Assembly: GCF_002188635.1 (NCBI RefSeq)
Contig: NZ_NINX01000019.1
Span: 1 to 64,000 of the forward strand
Direction of reading: 5' to 3'
Origin: Pigmentiphaga sp. NML030171
GTDB taxonomy: Bacteria; Pseudomonadota; Gammaproteobacteria; Burkholderiales; Burkholderiaceae_B
DNA: 64,000 bases
Both the position numbers and the translations under genes were made by a program. The notes under the pieces were generated by a model. It ran no database searches and was not told the origin of the DNA. It saw nothing but the letters and a program-made list of their open reading frames with translations. This document shows positions 54,614 to 63,672 of this stretch, piece by piece (position 1 is the first letter of the stretch; every line of letters begins with the position of its first letter).

Positions 54614-55434
54614 CGCCGGTCCGGACCGAGCTCGGCCTCCGCCAGCTCCGCGATGCGCAAGGTCGGCGCCACGAGCTCGTCCTCGCCGTCCTCGATGAGC
54701 CAGGTGGCGGACAGGCCGGCCCAGGCCAGGATCCATTGCAGCAGGCGCTGGCGCTCCAGCCCCGCCGCCCGGGCGACGATGTCCGCCTGCCGCGCCAGGC
54801 GCCCCGGGGCCAGGGCGATCGCGTGGTCCGGATTGCAGAACAGGTTGGCATAGTCGAAGCCACGCTCGCCCTCCAGCCGTTTCGGATCGATGGCCAGCCA
54901 GCCCCGCTCGCCGAAGTCCAGGACGTTGCCGTGGTGGATGTCCCCGTGCAGCGGCACGACGTCCCTAGGCTCGGCCAGCAGCGCCCGGGCCGCGCCGGCC
55001 GACCTGGTCAGGATGCCGCCCAGGCGGGCCGCCACCGGTTCGAGCGCCCGGAACCGCTCGGCCAGCGGCACCAGTGCCGGCGCGGGTTTGCCGCGCGGGG
55101 CATGCAGCGCGGCGACGGTCCGGCAGATGATGCGGCTGGCTTCGTCGTCCTGCCCCGCCCGCGCCATGCCGGCCAGCGACCGCGTCCCCAGGGCGCGCTC
55201 GAGCAGGATCGCGTCGCCCTCGTGCTCCAGCACGCGCGCCGCGCCCACGCCGTCCCACCACACCATCAGGCCCGCGCCCCAGCGCTCTTCGGGTTCGGTG
55301 GAGATCTTCAGCATGGCGGCCTTGCCGTCGCGCCGCACCGGCAGCAAGAGGCTCGAATGCGTGGTGCACGGATCGCCGTCGGGCTCCAGGCTCCAGCGGG
55401 CAAGCCAGGCGTCGAAAGCTTGGGGGCGAGTCAT
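54610..55434 (-). CDS. Aminoglycoside phosphotransferase APH(6)/hydroxyurea kinase-like
   Basis: A 274-residue kinase-like protein. The catalytic loop is LHGDIHHGNVLDF (Asp base and Asn) followed by AIDPKRLEGERGFDYANLFCNP, as in streptomycin 6-kinases and hydroxyurea phosphotransferases. The N-lobe Lys-containing strand (AAMLKISTEPEE) is present. It phosphorylates a small hydroxylated molecule; resistance to streptomycin is possible but not shown by the sequence. Chromosomal context without mobile elements suggests an intrinsic gene. Confidence 0.82.
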   Translation of the reverse strand: MTRPQAFDAWLARWSLEPDGDPCTTHSSLLLPVRRDGKAAMLKISTEPEERWGAGLMVWWDGVGAARVLEHEGDAILLERALGTRSLAGMARAGQDDEASRIICRTVAALHAPRGKPAPALVPLAERFRALEPVAARLGGILTRSAGAARALLAEPRDVVPLHGDIHHGNVLDFGERGWLAIDPKRLEGERGFDYANLFCNPDHAIALAPGRLARQADIVARAAGLERQRLLQWILAWAGLSATWLIEDGEDELVAPTLRIAELAEAELGPDRR

Positions 55435-55483
55435 GGAGGAATGCTCTCTACGTGGAACAACGTGTCAAACTAGCACACCGACA

Positions 55484-55495
55484 TTGTCCTAGGAC
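55484..55495. promoter_or_regulatory. MocR promoter palindrome
   Basis: GTCCTAGGAC at 55486-55495 is a perfect 10-bp palindrome ending three bases before the MocR start codon; its AGGA also serves as the ribosome site. The 8-mer TTGTCCTA (55484-55491) occurs inverted as TAGGACAA at 57399-57406 before yggS, so it is a candidate shared regulator site. Confidence 0.4.
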
Positions 55496-55498
55496 GAC

Positions 55499-56791
55499 AT
55501 GAGAATACGAGGAAAGAGCGCGGCCGAGATCTTCGACAGCGTTCGCGCGCAAGTCCAGTCCCAGCAACTCCTGCCCGGCCAGGGCCTGCCGCCCGTGCGC
55601 GAGCTGGCGGCGCAGCTGGACGTCAACCGCAATACCGTGGCCGCCGCGTACAAGCGCCTCGTGGCGGCGGGCATCGCCACCGCCCAGGGCCGGCGCGGCA
55701 CCACCATACGCGGCCAGGGGCCCGGAGAACAGGAAGGCGCGCTGCCCGATTCGCCGCTGGTGGACCTGGCCAGCGGCAACCCCGACCCGGCCTGGCTGCC
55801 GGACCTGGCCGCGGCGCTGCACGCCAGGCCCTACCGGCCCCGGCTCTACGGCGAACCGCTGATCAACGCGGGACTCGAGGCCCATGCCCGCGCCTGGTTC
55901 GCCCAGGACTGCCCGGCTCCCTTCGAGGTCGACTTGGCCCATGGCGCGGTCGACGCCATCGAACGCCTGCTGGGCGCCCTGCTCGTTCCGGGCGACAAGG
56001 TCGCGGTGGAAAACCCCTGCTTCCTGAGCAGCATCAACCTGCTGCGCGTGGCCGGCCTGCAGGCGGTGGGCGTACCGGTCGACGCCGAGGGCATGCAGGC
56101 GCCGGCGCTGGAAGCCGCGCTGGCCAAGGGAGTCCGGGCCGTCATCCTGACGCCCCGTGCGCACAACCCCACCGGCTGCAACCTGAGCGCCAGGCGGGCG
56201 CGCGCGCTATCGCGCGTCCTGGCGAAACATCCGCACGTCGCCGTGATCCTGGACGACCACTTCGCCTTGCTGGCGACCGCCGCCTATCACTCCGCGCTGC
56301 CCGCGGGCACGCGGCGCTGGGCCCTGGTGCGTTCGCTCACCAAGGCACTGGGGCCCGATATCCGGATGGCACTGGTGGCCAGCGATGAAGCGACTTCCCG
56401 GCAATTGCGCCTGCGCCTGGCATCGGGCACGAACTGGGTCAGCCACCTGCTGCAGGACATGGCGGAAACCACGCTGGGCAGCCCCGACGCCATCCGGCTG
56501 ATGTCCCGCGCCCGCAAGGACTATGCCGTGCGCAGGAAGCGCCTGGAGGATGCCCTGGGGAAACGGGGCATCGCCTGCCTGGAAGGCGGGGACGGACTCA
56601 ATCTGTGGGTGCCGCTGGCCACCGACGACCAGGCGGTCGCCCAGGCCCTGGCGCGGCGGGGCTGGCTGGTCCGCCACGGGCAGCCCTTCGGCGTGCACGA
56701 AGCCGTGCCCGGGCTGCGCATCACCGTGTCGGGCATCGAGCCGGCGCAATGCCGGCGGATCGCCTCGGACCTGCGGCACTGCCTGGGCTAG
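55499..56791 (+). CDS. MocR-type GntR/aminotransferase regulator (PtsJ/PdxR-like)
   Basis: A 430-residue protein: N-terminal GntR winged helix (AEIFDSVRAQVQSQQLLPGQGLPPVRELAAQLDVNRNTVAAAYKRL is the classic pattern, given here in parts) and a C-terminal class I aminotransferase domain. The PLP-binding Lys is Lys282 in SLTKALGPDIR. It likely senses pyridoxal phosphate. Genes for PLP homeostasis (yggS) and pyridoxal kinase (pdxY) lie just downstream, so regulation of vitamin B6 salvage is likely, as for PtsJ and PdxR. Confidence 0.88.
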   Translation: MRIRGKSAAEIFDSVRAQVQSQQLLPGQGLPPVRELAAQLDVNRNTVAAAYKRLVAAGIATAQGRRGTTIRGQGPGEQEGALPDSPLVDLASGNPDPAWLPDLAAALHARPYRPRLYGEPLINAGLEAHARAWFAQDCPAPFEVDLAHGAVDAIERLLGALLVPGDKVAVENPCFLSSINLLRVAGLQAVGVPVDAEGMQAPALEAALAKGVRAVILTPRAHNPTGCNLSARRARALSRVLAKHPHVAVILDDHFALLATAAYHSALPAGTRRWALVRSLTKALGPDIRMALVASDEATSRQLRLRLASGTNWVSHLLQDMAETTLGSPDAIRLMSRARKDYAVRRKRLEDALGKRGIACLEGGDGLNLWVPLATDDQAVAQALARRGWLVRHGQPFGVHEAVPGLRITVSGIEPAQCRRIASDLRHCLG

Positions 56792-57354
56792 GACGCCGGC
56801 GCCACGCAGGCATCCGGGCCGCATCCCGCGCCGGCCCGTCCGCTTGCGGGCGTGCCGGCGCCACCGCCTTCCTCGCCTTCCTCCAGCAGACGGCCGATGG
56901 CCGAGCCCAGGGCCAGGTCGTCGATGCTGCCCAGGTGATGCAGGCGGATGTGACCGCGGCGGTCCAGCAGCACCACGCTGGGCGTGCCGCCCAGGGCGTA
57001 GTCCCGCATCGTCATCGGAATGTTCCCATCCGGCGCGGGACGGTCGATCCCGATGGGGAAGCTCCAGCGATATTCCTGCGTGAAGGCCCGCAGCGCGGCC
57101 GGCCCCGTCACGTCGTGGTGCTCGAACACCGTATGCAGTCCGATCACTGCCACGTCGTCCTCGCGGAACATGCGATGCACGCGCTCGGCCTGCGGCAGGC
57201 CATGCGCCAGGCAGGCCGGGCACAACATCTGGAAGGCGTACAGCAGCACCACCTTCCCACGCAGGCCGGCCAGGTCGATGGGCGCGGAGACGTTCAGCCA
57301 CTCGTCCACCTGCAACGGCGGCGCTTCCACGGTATGGGGCTTGGGTCGGGACAT
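56788..57354 (-). CDS. Thioredoxin-fold redoxin (peroxiredoxin/TlpA-like)
   Basis: A 188-residue protein. The active-site segment is LLYAFQMLCPACLAHGLPQAERV with CPAC, as in thioredoxin-like reductases, and the later GTPSVVLLDRRGHIRLHHLG holds the cis-Pro loop. The start is at 57354 (MSRPKPHTVE), since the frame upstream overlaps the divergent yggS gene. It has no signal peptide, so a cytoplasmic thiol reductase or peroxidase is likely. Its stop overlaps that of the MocR gene. Confidence 0.8.
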   Translation of the reverse strand: MSRPKPHTVEAPPLQVDEWLNVSAPIDLAGLRGKVVLLYAFQMLCPACLAHGLPQAERVHRMFREDDVAVIGLHTVFEHHDVTGPAALRAFTQEYRWSFPIGIDRPAPDGNIPMTMRDYALGGTPSVVLLDRRGHIRLHHLGSIDDLALGSAIGRLLEEGEEGGGAGTPASGRAGAGCGPDACVAPAS

Positions 57355-57398
57355 GTCGGACTCCTGTAGTCGTGCCTGAACATGATACTCTTTTGGCA

Positions 57399-57406
57399 TA
57401 GGACAA
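57399..57406. promoter_or_regulatory. TAGGACAA element before yggS
   Basis: Inverse of the TTGTCCTA element in front of the MocR gene, 16 bases before the yggS start codon and in the region shared with the divergent redoxin gene. The match is only eight bases and could be chance. Confidence 0.3.
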
Positions 57407-57421
57407 ACCGATGAGCCGGAC

Positions 57422-58246
57422 ATGAACGCGGACAGCGAAGCCCCCCGGGCCGATACCCCCACCCAGCACGACCAGCACGGCCGCTGGCCCCAGGCCGCCT
57501 CGGTCGAGGATTTCCGCCGCAACCTGGCGGCGGTGCGCGAACGCATCGCCGCGGCATGCCGGCGCGCCGGCCGCGACCCGGCCGGCGTGCGGCTGCTGCC
57601 GGTCAGCAAGACCGTCGACGAAGCGCGCATCCGCCTGGCCTACCAGGCCGGCTGCCGCTTCCTGGGCGAGAACAAGCTGCAGGAGGCGGCCCGCAAATGG
57701 GAAGCGATGTCCGATCTGGCCGACCTGAAGTGGTCCATCATCGGCCACCTGCAGACCAACAAGGCCAAGCTGGTGGCGCGCTTCGCCGCCGAGTTCCAGG
57801 CGCTGGACAGCCCGCGGGTGGCCGAGGCACTGGACCGCCGGCTGCAAGCCGAGGGCCGCGCGCTGGACGTATTCGTGCAGGTCAACACCTCGGGCGAGGC
57901 CAGCAAGTACGGCCTGCATCCGGATGACGTCCAGGACTTCCTGCGCCAGATGCGCGCCTACTCCGCCCTGCGCGTGCGCGGGCTGATGACGCTCGCCCTG
58001 TTCTCCGCCGAAGCCGAGCGGGTCCGGCGGTGCTTCGTGCTGCTGCGCACGCTGCGCGACCGCCTGCGGCAGGGCGCGCCGGCCGGCATCGGCCTGGACG
58101 AACTGTCCATGGGCATGTCGGGCGACTACGAGATCGCCATCGAGGAAGGCGCAACCGTGGTGCGCGTGGGCCAGGCCATCTTCGGCGCCCGCAGCACGCC
58201 GGACGCCTACTACTGGCCCACCGCCGACCCGCAGCCTGCATCATGA
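57422..58246 (+). CDS. yggS: YggS-family PLP homeostasis protein
   Basis: A 274-residue PLP-binding barrel protein of the YggS/PROSC family. The PLP Lys is Lys63 in [13 protein letters not shown], followed by [14 protein letters not shown] and [12 protein letters not shown], the defining segments. An N-terminal extension of about 30 residues is longer than usual (E. coli protein is 234). It handles PLP transfer and homeostasis and has no catalytic reaction known. It overlaps pdxY by ATGA, a tight pairing with the PLP-forming kinase. Confidence 0.93.
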   Translation: MNADSEAPRADTPTQHDQHGRWPQAASVEDFRRNLAAVRERIAAACRRAGRDPAGVRLLPVSKTVDEARIRLAYQAGCRFLGENKLQEAARKWEAMSDLADLKWSIIGHLQTNKAKLVARFAAEFQALDSPRVAEALDRRLQAEGRALDVFVQVNTSGEASKYGLHPDDVQDFLRQMRAYSALRVRGLMTLALFSAEAERVRRCFVLLRTLRDRLRQGAPAGIGLDELSMGMSGDYEIAIEEGATVVRVGQAIFGARSTPDAYYWPTADPQPAS

Positions 58247-59070
58247 ACGATCCCGGCCCCCTCCCGCTGGACGTGGTCTCCATCATGTCCCAGGTCGTCT
58301 ACGGCCACGTCGGCAACTCGATCGCGGTGCCCAGGCTGTGCCGCGCCGGCCTGCACGTCGCCGCCGTGCCCACCGTCGTGCTCAGCAATACTCCCCACTA
58401 CCCCACGATGCACGGCGGCGCCCTGCCGCTGGACTGGTTCCAGGGCTACCTGGACGACCTGACGGCCCGCGACGCGCTGCGCCGGTTGCGGGCCGTGGTG
58501 GTGGGTTTCCTGGGCAACGCCGCGCAGGCCCAGGCGCTCGGCCGCTGGCTGGAAAGGATACGGCCGGACCACCCGGACCTCATGTTGATCGTCGATCCCG
58601 TCATCGGCGACCACGACCATGGCATCTACGTCGACCCGTCGCTGGTGGATGCCTACCGCGACCACCTCGTCGGCCAGGCCCGCGGCTTGACGCCCAACGG
58701 CTTCGAACTCGCGCAGCTGACGGGCATGCCCGTGGACGGCATCGACGACGCCATCCGCGCCGCCCGCCGGCTTCTGGCGGGCGATACCGAATGGGTGGTC
58801 GTCACCAGCGCGGCGCCCGCGACCTGGACGCCGGACGACATGAAGATCCTGGTCGTGACGCGCACCGACACGGCAACCATCGTCCATCCCCGGCTGGCCC
58901 TGACCCCCAAGGGCACCGGGGATCTCTTCACCGCGTCGCTGGCCGCGCACCTGCTGGAAGGCGCGGCTATCGAAGCCGCGGCGCGGCAGGCCGCCGATGA
59001 CGTCCTGGCCGCGCTGCGGGAAACGCAACGCGCCGGCTGCGCCGAACTGCTGCTGCCGCCCCACCCCTGA
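58243..59070 (+). CDS. pdxY: Pyridoxal kinase PdxY
   Basis: A 275-residue ribokinase-fold kinase. It opens [20 protein letters not shown], the PdxK/PdxY signature, then [12 protein letters not shown] and the catalytic anion-hole [15 protein letters not shown]. It makes PLP from pyridoxal and ATP. Its start overlaps the yggS stop; the two genes are an operon and the amidotransferase gene follows 22 bp later. Confidence 0.94.
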   Translation: MNDPGPLPLDVVSIMSQVVYGHVGNSIAVPRLCRAGLHVAAVPTVVLSNTPHYPTMHGGALPLDWFQGYLDDLTARDALRRLRAVVVGFLGNAAQAQALGRWLERIRPDHPDLMLIVDPVIGDHDHGIYVDPSLVDAYRDHLVGQARGLTPNGFELAQLTGMPVDGIDDAIRAARRLLAGDTEWVVVTSAAPATWTPDDMKILVVTRTDTATIVHPRLALTPKGTGDLFTASLAAHLLEGAAIEAAARQAADDVLAALRETQRAGCAELLLPPHP

Positions 59071-59092
59071 ACGCCGGACCGGAACCCCGACA

Positions 59093-59788
59093 ATGAACCG
59101 CCAAGCCCTGATCGTCCGCCACGTCGCCTTCGAAGACCTGGGCACGCTGGCCCCGCTGCTGGCCGGGCGCGGCTACCGCGTGCGCTACCTGGAAGCCGGC
59201 GTCGATGCGATCGCCCCCGGGCCGCTGGCCGCGGCCGACCTGGTCGTGATCCTGGGCGGCCCGATCGGCGTCTACGACACGGACCGCTATCCCTTCCTGG
59301 AAGCGGAACTGGCGGCCATTGCCGAACGGCTGAAGCAGGACCGGCCCACCCTGGGTATCTGCCTGGGCGCGCAACTGATGGCCAAGGCGCTGGGCGCGGA
59401 CGTCAAGCCCACCGGGCGCGCCGAAATCGGCTATGCGCCGCTTACCCTTACGGACGAGGGGCAGGCCTCGGTTCTACGCGGCATCGGATCGGTGCCCGTG
59501 CTGCACTGGCACGGCGACCAGTTCGACATCCCGCCCGGCGCCGCCAGGCTGGCGCAAACGCCCGGCTTTCCCAACCAGGCCTTTGCCCTGGGGCCTCGCC
59601 TGCTGGGCCTGCAGTTCCACCTGGAAGCGCAGGCCACGCACATCGAACGCTGGCTGATCGGCCACGCCTGCGAGCTGGCGGCGCACCGGATCGACGTCGC
59701 CGCCGTCAGGCGGGACGCGGCGCGCCATGGCGCCGAGCTCGAACGCGTGGCCCGCCAGGTCTTCGGCGACTGGCTGGACGGCTGCTGA
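59093..59788 (+). CDS. Class I glutamine amidotransferase-like protein
   Basis: A 231-residue GATase domain. Nucleophile Cys in LGICLGAQLMAKALGA, catalytic His-Glu in GLQFHLEAQATHIERW and the oxyanion segment VILGGPIGVYDTDRYPFL. It is close to the stand-alone GMP-synthase-like amidotransferases rather than to PdxT, despite lying beside pdxY. Some relatives act as gamma-glutamyl hydrolases. The start at 59093 follows pdxY by 22 bp. Confidence 0.85.
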   Translation: MNRQALIVRHVAFEDLGTLAPLLAGRGYRVRYLEAGVDAIAPGPLAAADLVVILGGPIGVYDTDRYPFLEAELAAIAERLKQDRPTLGICLGAQLMAKALGADVKPTGRAEIGYAPLTLTDEGQASVLRGIGSVPVLHWHGDQFDIPPGAARLAQTPGFPNQAFALGPRLLGLQFHLEAQATHIERWLIGHACELAAHRIDVAAVRRDAARHGAELERVARQVFGDWLDGC

Positions 59789-59803
59789 CACCCGGCCACC
59801 TCT

Positions 59804-61282
59804 TCAGATCCGCGCCGGCCCGGCTCCGCCCGTGGCCGCCTCGGCCGCCTCGGCCGCCTGTATGCCCGACAGGATGGCGGACGGCACGCCGTAGCCTGGA
59901 AACGTGGTCTGTCCGGCCAGATACAGGCCGCGCAGCGGCGTGCGATGCGGGAAGAAGCGGTCGGGCGAGGCGCCGGGCGCCACGCCATACAGCGCCCCCT
60001 CGTACAAATGCCGCTGGCGGACGAAGTCCCGCGGGTCCAGCACGCGGACGGCATCGATCTCCAGCCCCGGAACCCGCTGCCGCATGGCCGCCAGATAGCG
60101 GTCCACGGCGGACCGCGTCATGTCGGGCGTCCACTCGTCGGCCGAGGCGATGCCGGAGACAGGCGCGTACAACTCCAGGATGGAGCGTCCCGGCGGCGCC
60201 AGATCCGGCAGGACCTGCGTGGGGCATGTGTAGGCCAGCCAGCGCGGCGCGTCCGGCGGCATCACATGCAGCCGGCCCTGCTCGCGCATGAGAGGCACGT
60301 GGTTGACGATGAACGCGCCCGGCCCCTCGGCGACCGCGCCGCCCAGCTGGATCGATATCGCGCGATGGGATAGCGGCGCACGCCGCGCGCGCCGCGCCAG
60401 CGTCCATGGCACCGCGTCGGCGGGCAGCAGGCGGTGGACCACGTCGAAGCCTGAACAGGCCGCGATCACGCAATCGGCCTGGATGCGTTCCCCGCCCGCC
60501 AGCGCGACACCGCGCGCCACGCCGCCGGCCACCGTTATGCGTTCCACCGGCCGGCCGCACAGGATGCGCACGCCGTGGCGCTGCGCCGCGCGGTACAGCG
60601 CCTGGCTGATGGCTCCCATCCCGCCCCGGGGAAGGTGGAAGCCCTCTTCCAGCAAGGCCACCAGCCCGATGATCTGCGTGGCGGGAAGCCGTTCCGGCCC
60701 CATGCCGGTGTACAGCAGGGTGGATGCGACGGCGGCCTGCAGCCCGGCATCCGGGAAATGCCCGGCGATGAGACGATCGGCCCGCCCCGACAGGGCAGGC
60801 AGGTAGCGCCACAGCCGCCCCAGCGTCCTTGCCAGGGCCGGCTCGAACGGCAGCACTTCCTGGACCAGCGTGCGATAGATCGGCGCCCAGCGGCGCCGCA
60901 GTGCGTCCAGTCCATCCCGCAACATGGCGGTCCGTGCCGCGTCTCCCTCGACCAGGGAATCCTCCACGCCCGCCAGCCGCACCACCGTGCCGTCGTCCAG
61001 GTGCGTCGCATGCGGCCGCGCGATGGCGGCCAGCTCGATCTCGCGCTCGACGTCCATGCCCAGCCGCGCGAACCCCGATCTCAGCAATGATGGAACCGCC
61101 ACGTACACGGCGCCGTTGTTGAAGGTGAAGCCTTGTTCGCTGACGGTGGAGCAGCAGCCTCCGACCTCCTCGCCGGCTTCGGCCAGGACGACGTCGACGC
61201 CTTGCCGGGCCAGCGCCACGCTGGCCGCCAGGCCCGACAGCCCCGCGCCGACGACCATCGCCGACCGTATCGACCTTCCCAT
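59804..61282 (-). CDS. CrtI/phytoene desaturase-like FAD-dependent oxidoreductase
   Basis: A 492-residue flavoprotein. FAD loop MVVGAGLSGLAASVALARQGVDVVLAEAG and the late GLYLAGQTTFPGYGVPSAILSG are typical for CrtI-type desaturases and carotenoid isomerase-like oxidoreductases. No other carotenoid genes are present, so the substrate may be another polyunsaturated or isoprenoid compound. Divergent from the TetR gene at 61349; the promoter region between them carries a dyad. Confidence 0.83.
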   Translation of the reverse strand: MGRSIRSAMVVGAGLSGLAASVALARQGVDVVLAEAGEEVGGCCSTVSEQGFTFNNGAVYVAVPSLLRSGFARLGMDVEREIELAAIARPHATHLDDGTVVRLAGVEDSLVEGDAARTAMLRDGLDALRRRWAPIYRTLVQEVLPFEPALARTLGRLWRYLPALSGRADRLIAGHFPDAGLQAAVASTLLYTGMGPERLPATQIIGLVALLEEGFHLPRGGMGAISQALYRAAQRHGVRILCGRPVERITVAGGVARGVALAGGERIQADCVIAACSGFDVVHRLLPADAVPWTLARRARRAPLSHRAISIQLGGAVAEGPGAFIVNHVPLMREQGRLHVMPPDAPRWLAYTCPTQVLPDLAPPGRSILELYAPVSGIASADEWTPDMTRSAVDRYLAAMRQRVPGLEIDAVRVLDPRDFVRQRHLYEGALYGVAPGASPDRFFPHRTPLRGLYLAGQTTFPGYGVPSAILSGIQAAEAAEAATGGAGPARI

Positions 61283-61313
61283 GACAGCTAGCCTCCATGA
61301 CCGGAAAAATTAG

Positions 61314-61337
61314 ACAATGTACAAAATTCTACACTGT
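61314..61337. promoter_or_regulatory. TetR-type operator overlapping both divergent promoters
   Basis: ACAATGTACAAAATTCTACACTGT is an imperfect 24-bp dyad. It overlaps the first base of a perfect TATAAT (61337-61342) on the plus strand and touches TCTAAT (61314-61309) on the minus strand. A transcript from the TATAAT would start at about the ATG (61349), so the tetR message may be leaderless. Confidence 0.5.
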
Positions 61338-61348
61338 ATAATTCTTTC

Positions 61349-61942
61349 ATGATCACGGCCGCCCTTCCCTCCAAGCGCCAGCGCACGCGCGAACATATCG
61401 CGACGGTGGCGGGCGACCTGTTCGAACGCCACGGCTACGAGGCCGTGACGATGGAACAGATCGCCGTCGAGGCGGGCGTCGTGCGGGGAACGCTATACAA
61501 CCACTTCGCGGTCAAGGAAGCGGTGCTTGCCGAATGGATGCATGCGCGCCTGGCGCGCGACTTGGCGCCGCTGATGCAGGCCGTCATGAAGCGCAAGACC
61601 TTCGCCTCCCGCATCCCGGTGGTCCTGGACGCCTCGGCCCGATGGTGGGAGGAACATCGGCAGTACGCCGCGCCCTACATCCGCTTCCGCTTCCAGCAGG
61701 TAAGCGATGGATCGGGCGAGCAGGCGTCGTCCGACATGGTCACCGCGTACACCGCGCTGATCCACGCGGCGCAGCAGGCCGGGGAAGTCCGCGACAACGA
61801 ACCTCCTGAACGCCTGGCCAACTACCTGCATTTCCTGTACCTGTCGGCGCTGATGAGCTGGCTGGGCGACCCGAAGGTTTCCCTGCGCAAGGCCTTCGCG
61901 CGCGCCTTCGACTTCTTTCTTCAGGGCGCGTCGCGCCCCTGA
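61349..61942 (+). CDS. TetR-family transcriptional regulator
   Basis: A 197-residue regulator with the TetR helix-turn-helix IATVAGDLFERHGYEAVTMEQIAVEAGVVRGTLYNHFAVKEAVLAEWM, read in parts, and a helical ligand domain. It is divergent from the CrtI-like gene and probably represses it and itself through the dyad at 61314. No Shine-Dalgarno precedes the ATG; the mRNA may be leaderless. The last 22 bases overlap the convergent transporter gene. Confidence 0.87.
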   Translation: MITAALPSKRQRTREHIATVAGDLFERHGYEAVTMEQIAVEAGVVRGTLYNHFAVKEAVLAEWMHARLARDLAPLMQAVMKRKTFASRIPVVLDASARWWEEHRQYAAPYIRFRFQQVSDGSGEQASSDMVTAYTALIHAAQQAGEVRDNEPPERLANYLHFLYLSALMSWLGDPKVSLRKAFARAFDFFLQGASRP

Positions 61943-63150
61943 GGCTCGCCGCCGTCCCCGCCCCGCGCGCCGACCGCGATCCGGAAAGCCCCCAGGGCCA
62001 CCACCGTCAGGAAGATCTGCACCACCGCGCAGGAGATGGCCGGATCCGAGCCGTAGCCCACGAGCTTGGTACCCAGCGCGCCGGCCGCCATCTGCCCGAA
62101 CCCGTACAGGCCCGCCGCGGACCCCGTCAGCCCCGGTGCCGAGGACAGCGCGCGCGACAGCCCTGCCGGACTGGCCATGCCGCATCCCGTCGTCAGCAGG
62201 AAGGTGATGGCGATCAGCACGGGCACATTCAGCCAGCCCATGGCCTGCACGCCCAGGAACACCAAGGCCATGGCCAGGCTCAGCCCCGCCCCCATGTAGA
62301 GAAACAGCTCCGTGTTCAAGCGCCCCACCAGCCGCCGGGTCGTGGCTGACCCCACGCTGGCCCCGACGATGGTGATCGCCGCGAACCAGCCGATCTGGGA
62401 AATCGGCAACTGCAACTGCCCGTGCACGATGTAGGGTGCCGTCGCCAGATAGGGATAGAGCGCCGTGCTGGAACAGGCCCCGCCCACCATGAACCCCAGG
62501 AATCGCCGGTTGCCGACCAACTGGCCGTAGTCCCGCGCGATCTTGCCGAAGGCCAGCGGCGAGCGGTCCAGGTTGGTCTCGGGCAGCAGCCGCCACGCGC
62601 ACAGCACCATCGCGGTCGCCATGCACACCAGGAACACATAGATGGCCCGCCAGCCAAAGCCGTCGGCCAGGTACGAGCCCAGGATGGGCGACAGCCCCGG
62701 CCCCACCAGCGTCAACAGGTTAAGCAGCGCCAGGTCCTTGGTGGCCCGCTCGGGCGTGGAGATGTCGCGGACGATGGAGCGCCCCAGCGTGATGCCCGCC
62801 GCGCCGCCCAGCGCCTGCGCCAGGCGGGCGGCCAGCAGCCATTCGAGCGTGGGCGCGAACAGCGCGAACACGCTCGCCACCAGATAGATGCCCAAGCCCA
62901 GCAGCAGCGTGGGCCGGCGCCCGATGGTGTCCGACACCGGCCCGTAGATCAGTTGTCCGAACGCCAGCCCCACCACGTACAGCGTGATGGTCTGCTGCAT
63001 GCCGGCCGGGCTCGCGCCCAGGTCGGCGCCCGCCAGCGGCAGCGCCGGCATGAAGATGTGCATGGCCATCGTGCCGCTGAGCGTCACCAGCACCAGGAGC
63101 CACAAGGGCGCCCGGATGGACGGGGCAGGGGACGGATGCGCGCGGGTCAT
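61921..63150 (-). CDS. Bcr/CflA-type MFS drug exporter
   Basis: A 409-residue inner-membrane exporter. The first helix region LVLVTLSGTMAMHIFMPALPLAGADLG, then QQTITLYVVGLAFGQLIYGPVSDTIGRRPTLLLG (motif A) are characteristic of the bicyclomycin/chloramphenicol family. It lies 13 bp after the MarR gene on the same strand, so it is the probable target of that repressor. Exports a toxic compound, possibly an antibiotic. Confidence 0.9.
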   Translation of the reverse strand: MTRAHPSPAPSIRAPLWLLVLVTLSGTMAMHIFMPALPLAGADLGASPAGMQQTITLYVVGLAFGQLIYGPVSDTIGRRPTLLLGLGIYLVASVFALFAPTLEWLLAARLAQALGGAAGITLGRSIVRDISTPERATKDLALLNLLTLVGPGLSPILGSYLADGFGWRAIYVFLVCMATAMVLCAWRLLPETNLDRSPLAFGKIARDYGQLVGNRRFLGFMVGGACSSTALYPYLATAPYIVHGQLQLPISQIGWFAAITIVGASVGSATTRRLVGRLNTELFLYMGAGLSLAMALVFLGVQAMGWLNVPVLIAITFLLTTGCGMASPAGLSRALSSAPGLTGSAAGLYGFGQMAAGALGTKLVGYGSDPAISCAVVQIFLTVVALGAFRIAVGARGGDGGEPQGRDAP

Positions 63151-63163
63151 GGAGGTCTTTCGT

Positions 63164-63631
63164 CTAAAGCGTATCGAACCGGCGCGCGATCTTTTCCAGG
63201 GCCTGGCGGGTGATGCGCAGTTCCTGCGCGGTCAGGTCGTCCAGCAGGCTGGCCTCGATCTCCAGGCTCTTGGCCACGATACGCTCGGCCAGCGCGCGCC
63301 CCTGCCGCGTCAGGCGGATGGACTTCGCGCGGCGATCCTCTTCCGCCGTTTCCCACTCGATCAGGCCCAGCTCGCGCAACTGCGACAGGATGCGGACCAG
63401 CGAGGACTTCTCCAGCGACAATGTCTCCGCCAGGTCCTTCTGGCGCACCACCGGCTCGCTGGATTCGTACAAGGCCAGCAGCGGCGCGCGCGTGGCGTCC
63501 GAGAGACCCATTTCCTTGAAATGCTGATCGACCGCCCTGCGCCACTTGCGGTAGACCGCGCCGACCAGCCGTCCGAAGCGGGCCCGGACGTGTTCGTCGA
63601 GCTGCGGCGGGGTCCTTAAATTAGGTTGCAT
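63164..63631 (-). CDS. MarR-family repressor of the adjacent exporter
   Basis: A 155-residue winged-helix regulator, with the recognition segment QKDLAETLSLEKSSLVRILSQLRELGLIEWETAEEDRRAKSIRLTRQG in parts and the DRRAK wing of MarR proteins. The ATG at 63631 lies within one arm of the operator dyad. It is the first gene of a two-gene operon with the Bcr/CflA exporter. Binding of a ligand should release repression of both. Confidence 0.9.
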   Translation of the reverse strand: MQPNLRTPPQLDEHVRARFGRLVGAVYRKWRRAVDQHFKEMGLSDATRAPLLALYESSEPVVRQKDLAETLSLEKSSLVRILSQLRELGLIEWETAEEDRRAKSIRLTRQGRALAERIVAKSLEIEASLLDDLTAQELRITRQALEKIARRFDTL

Positions 63632-63672
63632 GCGAACTATTTTCCCAGGAAATTAGTTCGCATGCAACCTAA
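63621..63672 (-). promoter_or_regulatory. MarR operator pair and promoter: perfect 19-bp inverted repeat
   Basis: TTAGGTTGCATGCGAACTA at 63621-63639 is repeated inverted at 63654-63672, separated by 14 nt. Each arm is itself a near dyad (7 of 9 pairs). On the minus strand the right arm fills the spacer between TTGCGT (63680-63675) and ACTAAT (63657-63652), 17 bp apart, and the left arm contains the marR start codon. Both transcription and translation start could be blocked. Confidence 0.6.

Noticed and set aside
59093-59788. Amidotransferase as PdxT because it adjoins pdxY
   Set aside because: Length and motifs fit the GMP-synthase-like group rather than PdxT, and no pdxS is present.
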